Source of the DNA: an uncultured Aquimarina sp.
GTDB taxonomy: Bacteria; Bacteroidota; Bacteroidia; Flavobacteriales; Flavobacteriaceae
Assembly: GCA_947498785.1 (NCBI GenBank)
Contig: CANMLS010000005.1
Span: 86,951 to 150,950, forward strand
DNA: 64,000 nucleotides
Direction: 5' to 3'
Shown: positions 1-7,936 of the stretch, piece by piece
How positions within the stretch are numbered: the first letter of the stretch is position 1
Layout: each line of letters opens with the position of its first letter
Notes under the pieces: model-generated
The model's database searches: none
Told to the model about the DNA's origin: nothing
The model's input: only the letters and a program-made list of their open reading frames with translations
Made by a program: the position numbers and the translations under genes

Positions 1-261
1 TATAAAGTTGTTGATTTCTCCTTCGATTACTCGAATATATTTTTCTATGTATGCTTTATAAAAAGGTGCTATTTTTATTGGAATAAGCTGTTCTGTAAAA
101 ACTTCATCTAGTAGGCGTTGTTTTGCTGATTTTGACTGTTGTTTACGAATTAAAACATAGATGGTTGCTTCTTCATTCTTTGAATACAAATTATATAATA
201 ACTCAAATAATACATGTGAACCTATGTTTCCTGTCACTCCCGTTACTAGTATTGTATTCAT
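1..261 (-). CDS. NAD(P)-binding extended SDR / thioester-reductase-like protein, 3' part missing
   Basis: The first 87 codons of a gene running off the left edge. The N-terminus has a beta strand followed by TGVTGNIG, the TGxxGxxG dinucleotide-binding loop of extended short-chain dehydrogenases. The following helix and the VLIRKQ strand resemble the NAD-binding_4 (male sterility / thioester reductase) group more than sugar epimerases, which is an inference from little sequence. Its ATG overlaps the trpC stop as ATGA, so it is translationally coupled to trpC and transcribed as part of the trp operon. That is an unexpected partner, since trpF or trpB would be usual here. The substrate is unknown. 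Confidence 0.7.
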   Translation of the reverse strand, partial: MNTILVTGVTGNIGSHVLFELLYNLYSKNEEATIYVLIRKQQSKSAKQRLLDEVFTEQLIPIKIAPFYKAYIEKYIRVIEGEINNFI

Positions 262-1040
262 TTTAATTGTTTTATAAATTCTATGGCACTAGTTCCTGGA
301 TGTTCTGTTTTCATAAAGTTTTCACCAATTAAAAAGCCTTTATATCCATATTGTTGTAAATCTTTTATGGCTTCGATATTACTAATTCCACTTTCTGAAA
401 CTTTTATAAAATCATCGGGTATATGTGTACTTAATGATTTGCTGATATCTGTGCTCACTTCAAAAGTTTTTAGATTTCTGTTGTTTACACCTAACATATC
501 TAATGAAGGCATAATTGATTTTTGAAGTTCTTCTTGATTATGAACCTCTAATAATACATCTAGAGATAAACTTTTTGCAAATTCTGATAAGGATTTAATC
601 TGATCTTTTGATAATACTGCTGCAATTAGTAATATAACATCTGCTCCGTAGGCCTTGGCTTCTAACAATTGATATTCATCAATGATAAACTCTTTACGAA
701 GTAAAGGCATTGTTACAGAAGATCGTGCTAGTAAAAGATCCTCCAAAGAACCTCCAAAATATTTTCCATCAGTCAAAACAGACATTCCACAAACACCCGC
801 TGTTTCATATCCTTCTGCAACATCTTGTACACTTACATTTTGATTAATTACAGACTTAGAAGGAGATCTACGTTTGTGTTCGGCTATAATACCTGTGGTG
901 CTATTTTGTAATTTGTGTGCCAATGAATTTGTTTCACGATCAAATAGCACAGAGTTTTCTAGTTGTGTAGCCGGAATTATTTTTTTTTTGAGTTTTACTT
1001 CTTTGTGTTTATCGGCTATTATTTTGTCTAATATGTTCAT
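258..1040 (-). CDS. trpC: Indole-3-glycerol-phosphate synthase
   Basis: Cytoplasmic TIM-barrel enzyme that closes the indole ring of 1-(2-carboxyphenylamino)-1-deoxyribulose 5-phosphate, the fourth step of tryptophan synthesis. At 260 residues it has family length. Visible family motifs are IIAEHKRRSPSKS (phosphate-binding loop with the catalytic Glu and Lys), LLRKEFIIDEYQ (catalytic Lys), LLEVHN, LGVNNRNL and the C-terminal SESGI phosphate loop. It is a stand-alone TrpC with no fused TrpF domain. Last recognised trp gene in the window; 84 bp downstream of trpD and overlapping the next gene by 4 bp. Confidence 0.97.
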   Translation of the reverse strand: MNILDKIIADKHKEVKLKKKIIPATQLENSVLFDRETNSLAHKLQNSTTGIIAEHKRRSPSKSVINQNVSVQDVAEGYETAGVCGMSVLTDGKYFGGSLEDLLLARSSVTMPLLRKEFIIDEYQLLEAKAYGADVILLIAAVLSKDQIKSLSEFAKSLSLDVLLEVHNQEELQKSIMPSLDMLGVNNRNLKTFEVSTDISKSLSTHIPDDFIKVSESGISNIEAIKDLQQYGYKGFLIGENFMKTEHPGTSAIEFIKQLK

Positions 1041-1050
1041 TTTCTACCAT

Positions 1051-1109
1051 CCCTATATACATAGGGCATTTTATTTATTGAAATGTTTTACCTCTAGTTC
1101 ATCCTAGAG
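1051..1109 (-). other. Two small hairpins in the trpD-trpC intercistronic gap
   Basis: The 84-bp gap contains CCCTAT/ATAGGG (1051-1056 with 1061-1066) and CTCTAG/CTAGAG (1092-1097 with 1104-1109), each a 6-bp perfect inverted repeat with a 4-6 nt loop. Neither is followed by a T-run on the minus strand, so they do not look like terminators. They may affect mRNA processing or stability; the function is unknown. Confidence 0.35.
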
Positions 1110-1124
1110 AACAAGTTTTGTTTT

Positions 1125-2120
1125 CTAATTTTTACTAAGTTCTTGTACTTTTTTTAATGCATCTAACCCTTTCAGAGAAAGTAATGCTTCCTTTGCTTTT
1201 TCAAACCCAAGCTTAGGATCAATACCTTCGACTGTTGCAATTGCCATTCCTGCATTAGCACAAACCACATTATTTTGTGCTTCAGTTCCTTTACCACGTA
1301 GGATATTCATAAATATATTAGCCGACTCTTCTATAGAATCGCCGCCTGCAATTTCTTCTTGCTTTAATGCTGATACTCCAAAATCTAGAGGAGTTAACAT
1401 CCCTTCTGTATAATTAGAAATGGTTTTTGTGCTTCCTGTTAAAGAAATTTCATCATATCCGTCTAGCGCATGAATGATAGTGAAGTTTTTATCTGTATTT
1501 TGGTATAAATACCCATACATTCTTGCTAGTTCTAGGTTAAATACCCCAACCATCTGATTTTTGGGAAAGGCTGGGTTTACCATTGGCCCAAGCATATTAA
1601 AGAATGTTTTTACACCTAATTCTTTGCGAATTGGAGCTACGTTTTTCATAGCAGGGTGAAATAATGGAGCATGTAACACACAGATACCAGCTTCTTCAAT
1701 AGATCGTCTTAAAAAATCTTTATCATTGCTAAATTTAATACCAAGGTGTTCCATCACATTAGAACTTCCGCATTTTGAAGAAACTCCATAATTACCATGC
1801 TTGGTAACTTTGATTCCTGCTCCTGCAGATATAAAGGAAGAAAGTGTAGAGATATTAAAAGTATCTTTTCCGTCGCCTCCTGTACCGCAAAGATCAACAG
1901 GATTGTATTCACTTAAATCTATTGCAATACACAGTTCTAGTAATGCATCTCTAAACCCTTCTAATTCTTCGATAGTAATACTTCGCATCATATATACGGT
2001 AAGGAATGATGCAATCTGATTTTGATTATATTTCCCTTTGGAAATATTGACCAAAACATTTTTTGCCTCTTGTTTAGAGATAGTTTCGTGATTGATTAAT
2101 CGATTAAGTAAATTTTTCAT
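1125..2120 (-). CDS. trpD: Anthranilate phosphoribosyltransferase
   Basis: Transfers phosphoribose from PRPP to anthranilate, the second committed step of tryptophan synthesis. The 331 residues match the family. Signature elements are DLCGTGGDGKDTFNIST (glycine-rich PRPP/Mg loop, about residues 75-91), KHGNYGVSSKCGSSNVMEHLG (KHG substrate loop), FFNMLGPMVNPA and the C-terminal DGYDEIS. It is a separate gene rather than a TrpG-TrpD fusion. It lies 88 bp downstream of trpG and 84 bp upstream of trpC; these gaps are wider than in many trp operons, but no promoter or terminator is visible in them. Confidence 0.97.
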   Translation of the reverse strand: MKNLLNRLINHETISKQEAKNVLVNISKGKYNQNQIASFLTVYMMRSITIEELEGFRDALLELCIAIDLSEYNPVDLCGTGGDGKDTFNISTLSSFISAGAGIKVTKHGNYGVSSKCGSSNVMEHLGIKFSNDKDFLRRSIEEAGICVLHAPLFHPAMKNVAPIRKELGVKTFFNMLGPMVNPAFPKNQMVGVFNLELARMYGYLYQNTDKNFTIIHALDGYDEISLTGSTKTISNYTEGMLTPLDFGVSALKQEEIAGGDSIEESANIFMNILRGKGTEAQNNVVCANAGMAIATVEGIDPKLGFEKAKEALLSLKGLDALKKVQELSKN

Positions 2121-2208
2121 CTAAAAATTATTTCTTGTCCTTTCTGCAAGAGCAGAAATTCACACATTATTCTATATTGGGTCTCTAACTTCTTCGAGAA
2201 CGAAAAAA

Positions 2209-2781
2209 TTAATTTTTTATCCAGTTTTCCAGTATTTTTTTTCCATCAGGAGTCAATACTGATTCTGGATGAAATTGTACACCACGTACATCTAATTCTT
2301 TATGACGTAAAGACATGATTTGTCCATTTTCATCATATGACGTTGCTTGAAGACAGTCTGGTAAGTTTTGATCAGCTACTACCCATGAATGATAACGTCC
2401 TACATCAAAGTTTTTATCTAATCCATCAAAAAGCAATTCATCTTTTACAGATAATGTTACGCTTGTAGCAACACCATGATATACATTTTTCAGATTTATC
2501 AAATCTCCACCAAAAACCTCTCCTATGGCTTGTTGCCCAAGACAAACTCCAAAAATACTTTTGGTATTGGCATATGTTTTAATGATATCTTTTAGTAACC
2601 CAGCTTCCTCAGGTATTCCGGGCCCTGGAGAAAGTAAAATTTTCTGATATTGATCAACATCTTCTAATCGTAACTGATCATTACGTTTTACGATAACTTC
2701 ACAACCTAAATCTTCTAAATAATGAACGAGATTGTATACGAATGAATCGTAGTTGTCTATTACTAATATTTTTTTACTCAT
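2209..2781 (-). CDS. trpG: Anthranilate synthase component II (glutamine amidotransferase)
   Basis: Class I glutamine amidotransferase that supplies ammonia to TrpE. At 190 residues it is a stand-alone subunit. It begins ILVIDNYDSFVYNLVHYL. LLSPGPGIPEEAG forms the oxyanion region, GVCLGQQAIGEVFGG carries the nucleophilic Cys (about residue 80), and VQFHPESVLTPDG contributes the catalytic His-Glu near the C-terminus. The triad is complete. It starts 26 bp after trpE. The same subunit can serve aminodeoxychorismate synthase in some bacteria, but the position next to trpE supports the tryptophan role. Confidence 0.96.
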   Translation of the reverse strand: MSKKILVIDNYDSFVYNLVHYLEDLGCEVIVKRNDQLRLEDVDQYQKILLSPGPGIPEEAGLLKDIIKTYANTKSIFGVCLGQQAIGEVFGGDLINLKNVYHGVATSVTLSVKDELLFDGLDKNFDVGRYHSWVVADQNLPDCLQATSYDENGQIMSLRHKELDVRGVQFHPESVLTPDGKKILENWIKN

Positions 2782-2807
2782 TTTCTGTTTTTAGAGTTTT
2801 TGAACTC

Positions 2808-4205
2808 TTATATTTCTTCAGCAAGTTTTAATGCTTTGGTTAATGCTCCCAATTTATTGTATACTTCCTGTAATTCGCTTTCTTCGTTTGATTCGTTAAC
2901 CAATCCAGCTCCTGCTTGCCAGTGTAACTGGTGGTTTTTACTTAAAAAAGTACGAATCATAATGGCATGATTAAAGTTTCCTGAAAAATCCATAAAACCG
3001 ATGGCGCCACCATAGAAATCACGATTTGTGGTTTCGTATTTTTCTATAAGTTGCATGGCCATATGTTTTGGTGCTCCGCTTAAAGTTCCCGCAGGAAAGG
3101 TATCGGCTACTACTTGCATGGTAGTTGTAGCCTGATGTTTTTTGCCAGTTACTTTGCTTACCAAATGTATCACATGAGAATAAAATTGAACTTCTCTGTA
3201 GGTTTCAACAGTAACATTACTTCCGTTTCGGCTTAAATCATTACGTGCCAAATCGACTAACATCACATGTTCTGCATTTTCTTTTTCATCCTCAGACAGT
3301 TTTTTTGCTAATTCTGCATCTTGTTCATCATTTCCTGTTCGTTTAAAGGTCCCAGCAATAGGATGAATTTCAGCAATCTCATCTTTTACTACTAATTGTG
3401 CCTCTGGAGAACTTCCGAATATTTTAAAATCTCCATAATCAAAATAAAATAGATATGGAGAAGGATTAACACTTCGTAATGCTCGATATACGTTAAATTC
3501 ATCTCCTTTAAATTTCTGAGAAAAACGCTTTGACAAGACTAATTGAAAAACATCTCCTCTTAGACAATGTTTTTTTGCTAATGCAACATGTTCTTTGTAT
3601 TGATTATCATCAAGGTTAGAAGTTGTATCTCCTATTGCGGTAAAATTATATGAAGCAAAGTTTTTAACTTTTAGCAGAGATTCAATTTCTAAGATATTAC
3701 TTTCTGATTCATAACAATGTGCAAAAATATAGGCTTCATTAGTAAAATTGCTTATGGCTATAATGTTTTGATAGACTGTATACTGTAGATCCGGAATGTC
3801 AAGTGCTCCTTCTTTTTTAGAAATAAATATATCTTCAAAATAACGAACAGCATCATATGATATATATCCAAAGAGACCATTGTTAATGAATTTGAAGTTA
3901 CTTTTTGTAGTTTCAAATTGCTTACTAAATTGTTCCACAATTTCTGGAATGTTAGTGTCTTTGGTAATAGGGGTTTCTTTGATGCTTTTATCAGGGAATG
4001 ACTGATAAATAATTTCGTTTTCTATTTTAATATTTGCAATGGGATTACAACAGATGTAAGAAAAACTATTTTCACTACCTCTGTAATCATTATTTTCCAA
4101 TAATAAACTATTAGGGAATCGATCTCGAATTTTTAGATAAACACTAACGGGAGTAAAGGTGTCTGCCAGAATTTGTTTGAAATGTGTGGTTAATTTATAA
4201 CTCAT
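2808..4205 (-). CDS. trpE: Anthranilate synthase component I
   Basis: Chorismate-utilising enzyme that makes anthranilate with TrpG; normally feedback-inhibited by tryptophan. The 465 residues contain GDVFQLVLSKRFSQKF, NPSPYLFYFDYGDFKIFGSSPE, PIAGTFKRTG, DLARNDLSR, FPAGTLSGAPK, YGGAIGFMDFSG and QAGAGLVNESNEESE, the successive chorismate-binding-domain motifs. The N-terminal LLENN (residues about 34-38) lies where the LLES-type tryptophan-binding motif sits in TrpE proteins, so feedback inhibition is plausible. First structural gene of the operon; the start lies 47 nt after the attenuator hairpin. Confidence 0.96.
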   Translation of the reverse strand: MSYKLTTHFKQILADTFTPVSVYLKIRDRFPNSLLLENNDYRGSENSFSYICCNPIANIKIENEIIYQSFPDKSIKETPITKDTNIPEIVEQFSKQFETTKSNFKFINNGLFGYISYDAVRYFEDIFISKKEGALDIPDLQYTVYQNIIAISNFTNEAYIFAHCYESESNILEIESLLKVKNFASYNFTAIGDTTSNLDDNQYKEHVALAKKHCLRGDVFQLVLSKRFSQKFKGDEFNVYRALRSVNPSPYLFYFDYGDFKIFGSSPEAQLVVKDEIAEIHPIAGTFKRTGNDEQDAELAKKLSEDEKENAEHVMLVDLARNDLSRNGSNVTVETYREVQFYSHVIHLVSKVTGKKHQATTTMQVVADTFPAGTLSGAPKHMAMQLIEKYETTNRDFYGGAIGFMDFSGNFNHAIMIRTFLSKNHQLHWQAGAGLVNESNEESELQEVYNKLGALTKALKLAEEI

Positions 4206-4251
4206 TTTATACTTTACTTATTTGTAATTTAAAGTCTATAACTTAAGTAAC

Positions 4252-4284
4252 AAAAAAAAGGCTTGTCGTGATTTGACAAGCCTT
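4252..4284 (-). terminator. Attenuator terminator of the trp leader
   Basis: On the minus strand a perfect 10-bp stem (4275-4284 with 4258-4267, 7-nt loop) is followed by eight T residues (4259-4252), 47 nt before the trpE start. The loop plus the 3' arm contain TCACGACA (minus strand), the exact complement of TGTCGTGA in the last codons of the leader ORF. The terminator and this leader pairing therefore exclude each other, as expected for an attenuator. Confidence 0.88.
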
Positions 4285-4314
4285 CGATATGTTTGTTTAA
4301 CATAATAACAGGAG

Positions 4315-4377
4315 TTATCTCACGACATTTTCGTTTTGAGATGACCACCACCAATTATTTGTTAATATTACTTTCAT
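4315..4377 (-). CDS. trpL: trp operon leader peptide
   Basis: A 20-codon ORF upstream of trpE with three consecutive TGG (Trp) codons at positions 9-11, ending NVVR-stop. It is too short for ordinary gene finding. The codons for NVV include TGTCGTG, which with the next A pairs perfectly (8 bp) with the loop and 3' arm of the terminator hairpin at 4252-4284. A ribosome stalled at the Trp codons leaves this segment free, so the terminator cannot form. A ribosome that reaches the stop codon covers it, the terminator folds and transcription stops. The logic follows known trp attenuation; this folding is my inference from the sequence. Confidence 0.88.
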   Translation of the reverse strand: MKVILTNNWWWSSQNENVVR

Positions 4378-4393
4378 TTTTTATTTCTTGCTT

Positions 4394-4401
4394 CAAATAT
4401 A
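4394..4401 (-). promoter_or_regulatory. -7 box of the trp operon promoter
   Basis: TATATTTG on the minus strand matches the Bacteroidota -7 consensus TAnnTTTG exactly. Transcription would begin around 4386, giving a leader of about 8-10 nt before the trpL ATG. No clear -33 TTG at the usual distance was found. Confidence 0.55.
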
Positions 4402-4432
4402 TAAATTAATTACAATTTAAGGATATAAAAGC

Positions 4433-4999
4433 TTACATTTTTAAATTAATTGCTAATTCGAATTCATCACTTATTGTTTTATCACCCAAATTGTCAAAGA
4501 AACTTCCTGATCCGTATTTGATATCATACTTGGTTCTATCTACTTTAAGAGTAGTAGAGGCAGCACTACCGTTAATGGATAGATCAAAAGCTATAGGGTT
4601 GGTTTTTCCTTTGATAGTCAGGTCTCCTGCGACTTTATAACCATTATCTGTTTTTTTAGCTTTTTTTACTACTAGTTTAGCTGTTTTATGATTTGCAATA
4701 CCAAAGAAATCATCAGAACTTAAGTGTCCTTCTAGTTTTTCTTTTCCTTGTCCTGCAGCAAGATCAGTAACAGCCAGTGTCGTCATATCAACAATAAATT
4801 CTCCTCCAGTTATATTTTCGCCATCAAATACAAGGAAACCTGTAGATAAATTAAGAGTACCGGTATGTGATCCTGTAACTTTTTTACCAGTCCAATTGAT
4901 TGTGCTTTCTGAAGTCTTGACTTCTTTTTTTTGTGCAAAAGTAGAAGTGGTAGCTATTGCAGCAAAGGCTAAGATTAATGTTTTAAGTTTAGTTTTCAT
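4433..4999 (-). CDS. YceI-like periplasmic protein
   Basis: Secreted lipocalin-like protein of the YceI family, which binds isoprenoid-type lipids. Residues 1-22 are a signal peptide ending at FAQ. The mature part has the family pattern: KTSESTINWTGKKVTGSHTGTL at the start, a GGEFIVDMTTL strand, GHLSSDDFF, the DLTIKGKTNPI strand and the C-terminal DEFELAINL. The 188 residues are typical. It sits 32 bp downstream of a MarR gene on the same strand; the pair looks like an operon, so expression is probably under MarR control. Confidence 0.9.
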   Translation of the reverse strand: MKTKLKTLILAFAAIATTSTFAQKKEVKTSESTINWTGKKVTGSHTGTLNLSTGFLVFDGENITGGEFIVDMTTLAVTDLAAGQGKEKLEGHLSSDDFFGIANHKTAKLVVKKAKKTDNGYKVAGDLTIKGKTNPIAFDLSINGSAASTTLKVDRTKYDIKYGSGSFFDNLGDKTISDEFELAINLKM

Positions 5000-5031
5000 G
5001 ATTTTTAAAATAAATTATTTATAGTTAATGA

Positions 5032-5490
5032 TTAATTTGTACCTCTTAGTTTATTGAGGAGTTCATTTAAATGTTTCAAATCTTCTTCTGATAGGTTTGA
5101 TGTTAGCAAATCCTCGAATGTTGTCATTATAGGACTTATTTTATCTATGAATGTTTTCCCTTCCTGAGTTATTGTTATTTCAACCTTTCTTCTATTAGAA
5201 GGACAGGTATCTCTTTTGACATAACCCTTATTAATAAGTTTGTCAACCAATCTGGTAGTGTTACTCATTTTACTTACCATTCTTTCTTGTATTGTAGAAA
5301 GATTAGCTGGTTTACCTTTTTGACCTTTTAAAATTCGTAATACATTAAATTGCTGAATGGAGATATCATATTTCTTTAATTCAAGATTAATTTTTTCCAT
5401 TATCCAATTTTCGGTGTAAAGCAGGTTGATGATTGCTTTTCTAGAAATTGGAAGTTCAACTTCGGTTTTTATGATTTTTTCTATTTTCAA
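5032..5490 (-). CDS. MarR-family transcriptional regulator
   Basis: Winged-helix dimeric repressor of 152 residues. Visible are the FNVLRILKGQKGKPANLSTI helix region, recognition helix MSNTTRLVDKLINKGYV and wing RDTCPSNRRKVEITITQEG. I start it at the TTG at 5490, giving a KIEKIIK start like family members as I recall them. The upstream TTG codons at 5517 and 5502 lie in or just beyond a -7 box and palindrome, so they cannot sit in the mRNA or would leave almost no leader. The ligand is unknown; the neighbouring yceI gene is the likely target. Confidence 0.88.
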   Translation of the reverse strand: MKIEKIIKTEVELPISRKAIINLLYTENWIMEKINLELKKYDISIQQFNVLRILKGQKGKPANLSTIQERMVSKMSNTTRLVDKLINKGYVKRDTCPSNRRKVEITITQEGKTFIDKISPIMTTFEDLLTSNLSEEDLKHLNELLNKLRGTN

Positions 5491-5522
5491 TTGTGTGTAC
5501 AATATTTGTATATACAAATGTA
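5491..5522 (-). promoter_or_regulatory. MarR promoter with overlapping palindromic operators
   Basis: TACATTTG (minus strand, 5522-5515) matches the Bacteroidota -7 box. It is overlapped by a perfect 16-bp palindrome ATTTGTATATACAAAT (5504-5519) and followed by a weaker TTGT-N4-ACAA palindrome (5491-5502). Operators overlapping the start site suggest autorepression by the MarR protein. This is inferred, not shown. Confidence 0.6.
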
Positions 5523-5729
5523 AATTGATTTTTCTTTCAAAAATTATAAAATGATATTAATTCTTTGTTAAAATTAAATTTGATGCAAGGTTAAATGGTA
5601 TTATTGTCATTAAAAATAGTAGTACTGTTGAGTTAAATATTTGTGAAAAATTCTGAAAATATTTAGATAAAATATGCAAACCTTGTTAATTTTCTTTTCC
5701 CTAAATAAAGGTTTTGATACATTGGCATC

Positions 5730-6251
5730 ATGTTAAAAAGGATTTTATATATAGGGCTTATCGTGATTTTTATAAACTGTAAAGGAGAACAAAAAATTAC
5801 GCTTAATGCTACGGATACTTTTAAAAGTAATGGAGTAGAGATACCAGTGTATGACTTTGAAAGTTTTAAACCGTTATTGACAATTAATGATGGAAAAACA
5901 AGAGTGATTAATTTTTGGGCAACTTGGTGTAAGCCATGTGTAGCAGAGCTTCCATATTTTGAATTAATCAATAGTAGGTATTCAGATGATGAAGTAGAAG
6001 TCATTTTGGTAAGTTTGGATTTACCTAAACAAGTAGAGTCTAAACTGATTCCATTTGTTAAAAAACAAAAAATAGAAAGCAAGGTAATTTTATTGGATGA
6101 TCCTGATGCTAATACCTGGATACCAAAAGTAAATAAAAATTGGTCTGGTTCTATCCCGGCAACAATTATATGTAAAGGAGGAACTGTTAATTTTTATGAA
6201 AGGTCTTTTACCTATAATGAGTTGGAAAAAGAACTAAAAAAAATACTTTAA
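5730..6251 (+). CDS. TlpA-like thioredoxin-fold lipoprotein
   Basis: A 173-residue protein with a short lipoprotein signal peptide (lipobox IFINC, Cys about residue 16). The redoxin domain carries the redox motif WATWCKPC followed by VAELPYFE. VILVSLDLPKQ and IPATIICKGG (with the cis-Pro of thioredoxin folds) complete it. It is probably an envelope thiol reductase anchored in a membrane; partners are not evident. It is followed 34 bp later by a second thioredoxin-like gene. Confidence 0.88.
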   Translation: MLKRILYIGLIVIFINCKGEQKITLNATDTFKSNGVEIPVYDFESFKPLLTINDGKTRVINFWATWCKPCVAELPYFELINSRYSDDEVEVILVSLDLPKQVESKLIPFVKKQKIESKVILLDDPDANTWIPKVNKNWSGSIPATIICKGGTVNFYERSFTYNELEKELKKIL

Positions 6252-6285
6252 ACATCTTTATTAATCACTGTAAATCTAAATGCAT

Positions 6286-6912
6286 ATGAAAACGTTAAAA
6301 ATTCTTGTTGGAGTAGCTTTTATTATTGCTATAAGTGCTTTTGCTATAGACAAAGTATCTAATTCTAAAACTGAAGTAGGATATTCGATTGGTGACATAG
6401 CTACAGATTTTAAATTAAAAAATATTGATAATACTGATATTTCACTTGCTGATTATAAAGATGCAAAAGGTTTTATTGTGATTTTTACTTGTAATCACTG
6501 CCCATATTCTGTGGCTTATGAAGATAGGATTATTGCACTGGATAAAAAATTTAAAACCAAAGGATATCCTGTTATTGCCATAAATCCTAATAATCCACAG
6601 GCTTATCCAGATGATAGCTTTGATAATATGATCATTCGAGCAAAGGATAAGGGATTTACTTTTCCTTATCTATTTGATGATGGGCAAAAAATTTATCCTC
6701 AATATGGGGCTACCAAAACTCCTCATGTGTATGTTTTAGAAAAAACAGATAAAGGAAATATTGTTCGATATATAGGAGCTATTGATAATAACTATAAAGA
6801 TACTTCGTCTGTCACAAAAAAATATGTAGAGGATGCAATACATGCCTTGTTAAAAGGAGAAAAAGTACCTTTAGAAATTACAAAAGCCATTGGATGTAGT
6901 ATAAAGGCCTAA
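6286..6912 (+). CDS. Thioredoxin-family (AhpC/TSA-like) exported protein
   Basis: A 208-residue redoxin with an N-terminal hydrophobic export segment (about residues 5-21). The body reads IGDIATDFKLKNIDN, then FTCNHCPYSVAYEDR, where CNHC is the redox pair at the peroxiredoxin-like position, and TPHVYVLEK with the cis-Pro. I prefer the ATG at 6286 over one two codons upstream at 6280. Probably co-transcribed with the preceding redoxin and has an envelope thiol-redox role; the substrate is unknown. Confidence 0.85.
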   Translation: MKTLKILVGVAFIIAISAFAIDKVSNSKTEVGYSIGDIATDFKLKNIDNTDISLADYKDAKGFIVIFTCNHCPYSVAYEDRIIALDKKFKTKGYPVIAINPNNPQAYPDDSFDNMIIRAKDKGFTFPYLFDDGQKIYPQYGATKTPHVYVLEKTDKGNIVRYIGAIDNNYKDTSSVTKKYVEDAIHALLKGEKVPLEITKAIGCSIKA

Positions 6913-6993
6913 GACTTCTGGTTTCATTTTTGATGTTTTCAAAGTTTTTTACAAATGAGCATATAGTTTTTATATAATTTGCCCAGTACTCTT

Positions 6994-7001
6994 TATATTT
7001 G
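6994..7001 (+). promoter_or_regulatory. -7 box before the rhodanese pair
   Basis: TATATTTG matches TAnnTTTG exactly, 48 bp before the first rhodanese ATG. A start site near 7008 would give a 5' UTR of about 40 nt. No -33 TTG is visible at the canonical spacing. Confidence 0.45.
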
Positions 7002-7049
7002 TAAGAAATACAAGTAGGAATCTAACTTTTTATATAGAATATATTTATA

Positions 7050-7361
7050 ATGGCAGATATTACGCAAGAAGAATGGCAAGAACGCATTACTAATGATGAT
7101 AATGCAGTAATTTTGGATGTAAGAACAAATGAAGAAGTAGCGGCAGGGTTCATACCAAAAATGATAAATATAGACATCCGTTTGGGGCAGCAATTTATTG
7201 ATGAAGTCGAAAAGTTAGATAAATCTAAAAATTATTATATTTATTGTCGCTCAGGAATGCGTAGCGGAAAAGCATGTGCTTTGATGAATCAAATAGGTTT
7301 CGAGACCACATATAACCTGATAGGAGGTTTTATGGGTTGGGAAGGCGAGACCGAAGAATAA
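7050..7361 (+). CDS. Single-domain rhodanese-like protein, cytoplasmic
   Basis: A 103-residue sulfurtransferase-like protein. ILDVRTNEEVAAGFIPKMINIDI is the family N-terminal half and YIYCRSGMRSGKAC is the active-site loop, with the nucleophilic Cys followed by RSGMRS. There is no signal peptide. It could carry persulfide sulfur in thiol metabolism; the acceptor is not evident. The next gene, 6 bp away, is an exported rhodanese. Confidence 0.9.
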   Translation: MADITQEEWQERITNDDNAVILDVRTNEEVAAGFIPKMINIDIRLGQQFIDEVEKLDKSKNYYIYCRSGMRSGKACALMNQIGFETTYNLIGGFMGWEGETEE

Positions 7362-7367
7362 TTCGAT

Positions 7368-7766
7368 ATGAAAATTAAACCTTTTTTAATTGTTGCATTT
7401 TTTTCTTTATTACTTATTAATTGTAAACAAGTGGAAGATAAATCTTCCACAATAGAGTTAATTACAGTAGAAGAAATGGATTCGCTATTAGAAATGGGAA
7501 AAGTACAACTTATCGATGTAAGAACTCCTAGAGAATATGCAGATGGGCATATTGAAGGAGCATTGAATATTGATTTTAGAAATGATAATTTTGAAGCTCT
7601 AATTGCCAAAGTTGATAAAACAAAACCTGTAGCAGTATATTGTGGACGAGGAGGAAGAAGTAGTAAATGTTCTGCATATATGAAGAAAGCAGGATTTACC
7701 AAAATCTACGACTTGGATGGCGGTATTTCAAAATGGAAGTTTAAAGGGAAACGGATAGAGAAATAA
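7368..7766 (+). CDS. Rhodanese-like lipoprotein
   Basis: A 132-residue protein with a lipoprotein signal peptide (lipobox LLINC, Cys at about 19), then a complete single rhodanese domain: QLIDVRTPREYADGHIEGALNID and active loop VYCGRGGRSSKCS. It is translated just after the cytoplasmic rhodanese, giving a cytoplasm/envelope pair. A strong terminator follows. The two upstream redoxin genes suggest an envelope sulfur or thiol-repair theme (inference). Confidence 0.9.
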   Translation: MKIKPFLIVAFFSLLLINCKQVEDKSSTIELITVEEMDSLLEMGKVQLIDVRTPREYADGHIEGALNIDFRNDNFEALIAKVDKTKPVAVYCGRGGRSSKCSAYMKKAGFTKIYDLDGGISKWKFKGKRIEK

Positions 7767-7777
7767 ACCGTTTTACA

Positions 7778-7831
7778 AAATATAAAATACTAAATGCTTC
7801 TCTTCAGGGAAGCATTTAGTATTTTATATTT
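7778..7831 (+). terminator. Rho-independent terminator after the rhodanese operon
   Basis: A 23-bp perfect inverted repeat (7778-7800 with 7809-7831) around an 8-nt loop. The arms end in AT-rich sequence, so it could act on both strands. Confidence 0.85.
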
Positions 7832-7936
7832 AGGTATAGATACTACTTACAAATTCAATAATGGTGCTGTATACTTAAAAAAAAAGTATATTATTTATAT
7901 TTCCCTTATTATTGTTTGGGAATCAAAACTTGAAAA

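Noticed and set aside
5500..5517. MarR starting at TTG 5517 or 5502
   Set aside because: 5517 lies inside the -7 box, and 5502 would leave almost no mRNA leader; TTG 5490 gives the family N-terminus.
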